This document shows, one piece after another, positions 62,720 through 64,000 of a stretch of 64,000 nucleotides of DNA; position 1 is the first letter of the stretch; the number at the start of each line of letters is the position of its first letter. Location of the stretch: NCBI GenBank assembly GCA_017465055.1, contig JAFTWZ010000017.1:1-64000 (forward strand), in the 5' to 3' direction. The position numbers were made by a program, and so were the translations under genes. The notes beneath the pieces were generated by a model. It made no database searches and had not been told where the DNA came from. It saw only the letters and a program-made list of their open reading frames with translations. The DNA is from Alistipes sp. GTDB lineage: Bacteria; Bacteroidota; Bacteroidia; Bacteroidales; Rikenellaceae.

Positions 62720-63589
62720 CTACAAGTCATCATCATCGTCATCGTCGTCGCCATCGTCATCAGTGGTGACGCTCACGTGGCCCAGGGCTCGCAACGCCTC
62801 TTCGCGCTCACGCTCCTCGCGCTCGCGACGTTGACGCTGCATCTGTGGCGAGGTACGCAGCTCGAAGTTACGTCCGAGGTATACCCTACGTACCATCTCG
62901 TCGTTTGCCAAGTCCTCGGCAGTACCCGTCTTCAGAATCTTACCCTCGTAGAGAAGATATGTGCGGTCGGTGATTGCCAGCGTCTCGTCGACGTTGTGGT
63001 CCGTAATTATCACACCGATATTTTTATCCTTGAGCGTGCCAACGATACTCTGGATATCCTCGACGGCGATGGGGTCGACACCAGCAAATGGCTCGTCGAG
63101 CAGGATAAACGATGGGTTGATAGCCACGGCGCGCGCAATCTCAGTACGGCGGCGCTCGCCACCCGAGAGTTGGTTACCATAGCTCTTACGCACCTTCGTA
63201 AGGCGGAACTCCTCGATAAGGCTCTCGACCCTCTCGCGCTGATACTCCTTCGAGTACTTTGTCATCTCGAGCACAGCACGGATATTATCCTCGACCGTTA
63301 GGTGGCGAAATACCGATGCCTCCTGCGCAAGGTAACCCACGCCCATCTGCGCACGGCGGTATACGGGCAGCGAGGTGATATCGGTAACCTCACCCTCGTC
63401 GCTCTCGAGGAATATGCGACCCTCATTGGGCTTGATAAGTCCTACGATCATATAGAACGTGGTGGTCTTGCCTGCGCCATTGGGGCCCAGAAGGCCGACA
63501 ATTTCGCCCTGCTTAACGTCGATTGTTACGTGATTCACGACAGTGCGTGATTTATAGGATTTTACTAACTCGCTTGTGTAAAGTCGCAT
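62720..63589 (-). CDS. lptB: LPS export ABC transporter ATP-binding protein LptB
   Basis: The protein has 289 residues. Walker A is GPNGAGKTT, the signature is [14 protein letters not shown], and Walker B is [13 protein letters not shown] with the LptB-type [13 protein letters not shown]. It powers LPS extraction through LptFG towards LptD (14892-17543 here). After about residue 240 there is an Arg/Glu-rich segment and a tail of Asp residues ([13 protein letters not shown]), about 45 residues longer than E. coli LptB (241). It starts the minus-strand run. Confidence 0.95.
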   Translation of the reverse strand: MRLYTSELVKSYKSRTVVNHVTIDVKQGEIVGLLGPNGAGKTTTFYMIVGLIKPNEGRIFLESDEGEVTDITSLPVYRRAQMGVGYLAQEASVFRHLTVEDNIRAVLEMTKYSKEYQRERVESLIEEFRLTKVRKSYGNQLSGGERRRTEIARAVAINPSFILLDEPFAGVDPIAVEDIQSIVGTLKDKNIGVIITDHNVDETLAITDRTYLLYEGKILKTGTAEDLANDEMVRRVYLGRNFELRTSPQMQRQRREREEREREEALRALGHVSVTTDDDGDDDDDDDDL

Positions 63590-63621
63590 CTCGGTGCAGT
63601 AATTTTTTTTGTAAGTTTTTG

Positions 63622-63629
63622 CAAAGTTA
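63622..63629 (-). promoter_or_regulatory. Candidate -7 box of the lptB operon
   Basis: On the minus strand TAACTTTG matches TAnnTTTG, 33 nt before the lptB ATG. No consensus -33 box is seen at the right distance. Confidence 0.42.
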
Positions 63630-63653
63630 TTACATTTTTACAAAAAAATATAT

Positions 63654-63661
63654 TATATTTG
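63654..63661 (+). promoter_or_regulatory. Candidate -7 box of recQ
   Basis: TATATTTG matches TAnnTTTG, 28 nt before the recQ ATG at 63689. The -33 region is A/T-rich without a clear TTTG. Confidence 0.42.
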
Positions 63662-63688
63662 GGTAAATTTTGTTGATAACGAAAAATT

Positions 63689-64000
63689 ATGAGCACCAAA
63701 CAGGGAGTTTTACTACACGAGAAACTGCGTGAGTATTTCGGATTCACATCATTTAAAGGCAATCAAGAGGCTGTAATAAACAACGTTCTCGAGGGCAAGG
63801 ATACCTTTGTTCTTATGCCTACGGGCGGCGGCAAGTCACTTTGCTACCAGCTCCCTGCGCTTATTATGGATGGTGTGGCTATCGTCATATCACCACTTAT
63901 CGCACTGATGAAGAATCAGGTAGATGCGATGCGTACCTTCTCTACAGAGTCGGGTATAGCCCACTTCCTAAACTCATCGCTGAACAAGTCGGCCATAGCC
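63689..64000 (+). CDS. recQ: ATP-dependent DNA helicase RecQ, N-terminal part (cut by window edge)
   Basis: From the ATG at 63689 an open frame runs 104 codons to the window end: [20 protein letters not shown], then [40 protein letters not shown] and [16 protein letters not shown]. These are helicase motifs 0, I and Ia of RecQ. It unwinds DNA at stalled forks and in recombination. Most of the gene lies beyond the window. Confidence 0.95.
   Translation, partial: MSTKQGVLLHEKLREYFGFTSFKGNQEAVINNVLEGKDTFVLMPTGGGKSLCYQLPALIMDGVAIVISPLIALMKNQVDAMRTFSTESGIAHFLNSSLNKSAIA

Overview
The window comes from a Bacteroidota chromosome, most likely order Bacteroidales and plausibly a Rikenellaceae/Alistipes-like gut bacterium. 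The clues are Bacteroidota-type promoters (TTTG, about 19-20 nt, TAnnTTTG), few Shine-Dalgarno sequences, a MurF-Alr fusion, an OstA/LptD-type LPS assembly protein, GSCFA, DUF2851 and LuxS-MTAN genes, and a GH84 glycosidase. The genus is an inference from gene content. Nearly all of the DNA codes for ordinary housekeeping and envelope functions. No rRNA, tRNA or CRISPR array was found.

Layout. 1-458 holds the start of rplT and rpmI behind their own promoter. 517-14740 is a long minus-strand run: amidase, MlaD/MCE protein, mutS2, murF-alr, RsmI-like methyltransferase, grpE, dnaJ, a membrane protein, mutL, rhomboid and an EEP-family protein. lptD (14892-17543) is divergent from it. 18096-22545 carries two M3-peptidase lipoproteins. 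They are divergent, through a palindromic double promoter, from rsmE, a six-gene Ehr (energy-converting-hydrogenase-related) complex and purC (22595-31623). 31635-34635 is an AT-richer island bounded by a perfect 24-bp inverted repeat; it holds a methyltransferase, an AAA/DUF4143 ATPase and a gene remnant. 34651-41792 holds a Ca-type P-ATPase, an AraC regulator, an aldehyde dehydrogenase, a large repeat region and a UPF0597 (L-cysteine desulfidase-like) gene. 42047-51921 holds deoD, a MORN/Sel1-like protein, a GH84 hexosaminidase, gyrA and a TPR protein. 52000-53113 is MTAN-luxS. 53331-59118 holds GSCFA, a PafA-fold protein, sufE, a DUF59 protein, a DUF2851 protein and a transglutaminase-like protein. 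59115-63589 is recX-prmC-aroC-aroA-lptB on the minus strand, and recQ begins at 63689.

Most notable observations. (1) A repeat element occurs at two loci (17968-18097 and 40101-40480). It has AATTTnTTGT ends, conserved internal boxes and a variable central hairpin. At both loci it ends within about 2 bp of the stop codon of a minus-strand gene and lies beside unrelated 9-bp repeat arrays arranged as inverted purine-rich and pyrimidine-rich arms. One locus has three tandem 126-bp copies whose hairpin stems differ in sequence but stay paired. (2) The Ehr complex has lost the NiFe ligands of its large subunit, all four N2-cluster cysteines of its small subunit and one ferredoxin cluster. (3) The PafA-type phosphatase-fold protein keeps the Thr nucleophile but lacks almost all metal ligands. 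(4) GyrA has Phe at the position equivalent to E. coli Ser83 and Glu at Asp87. (5) MutL lacks the canonical endonuclease motif residues. (6) The 3-kb island has a boundary structure of inverted and direct repeats.
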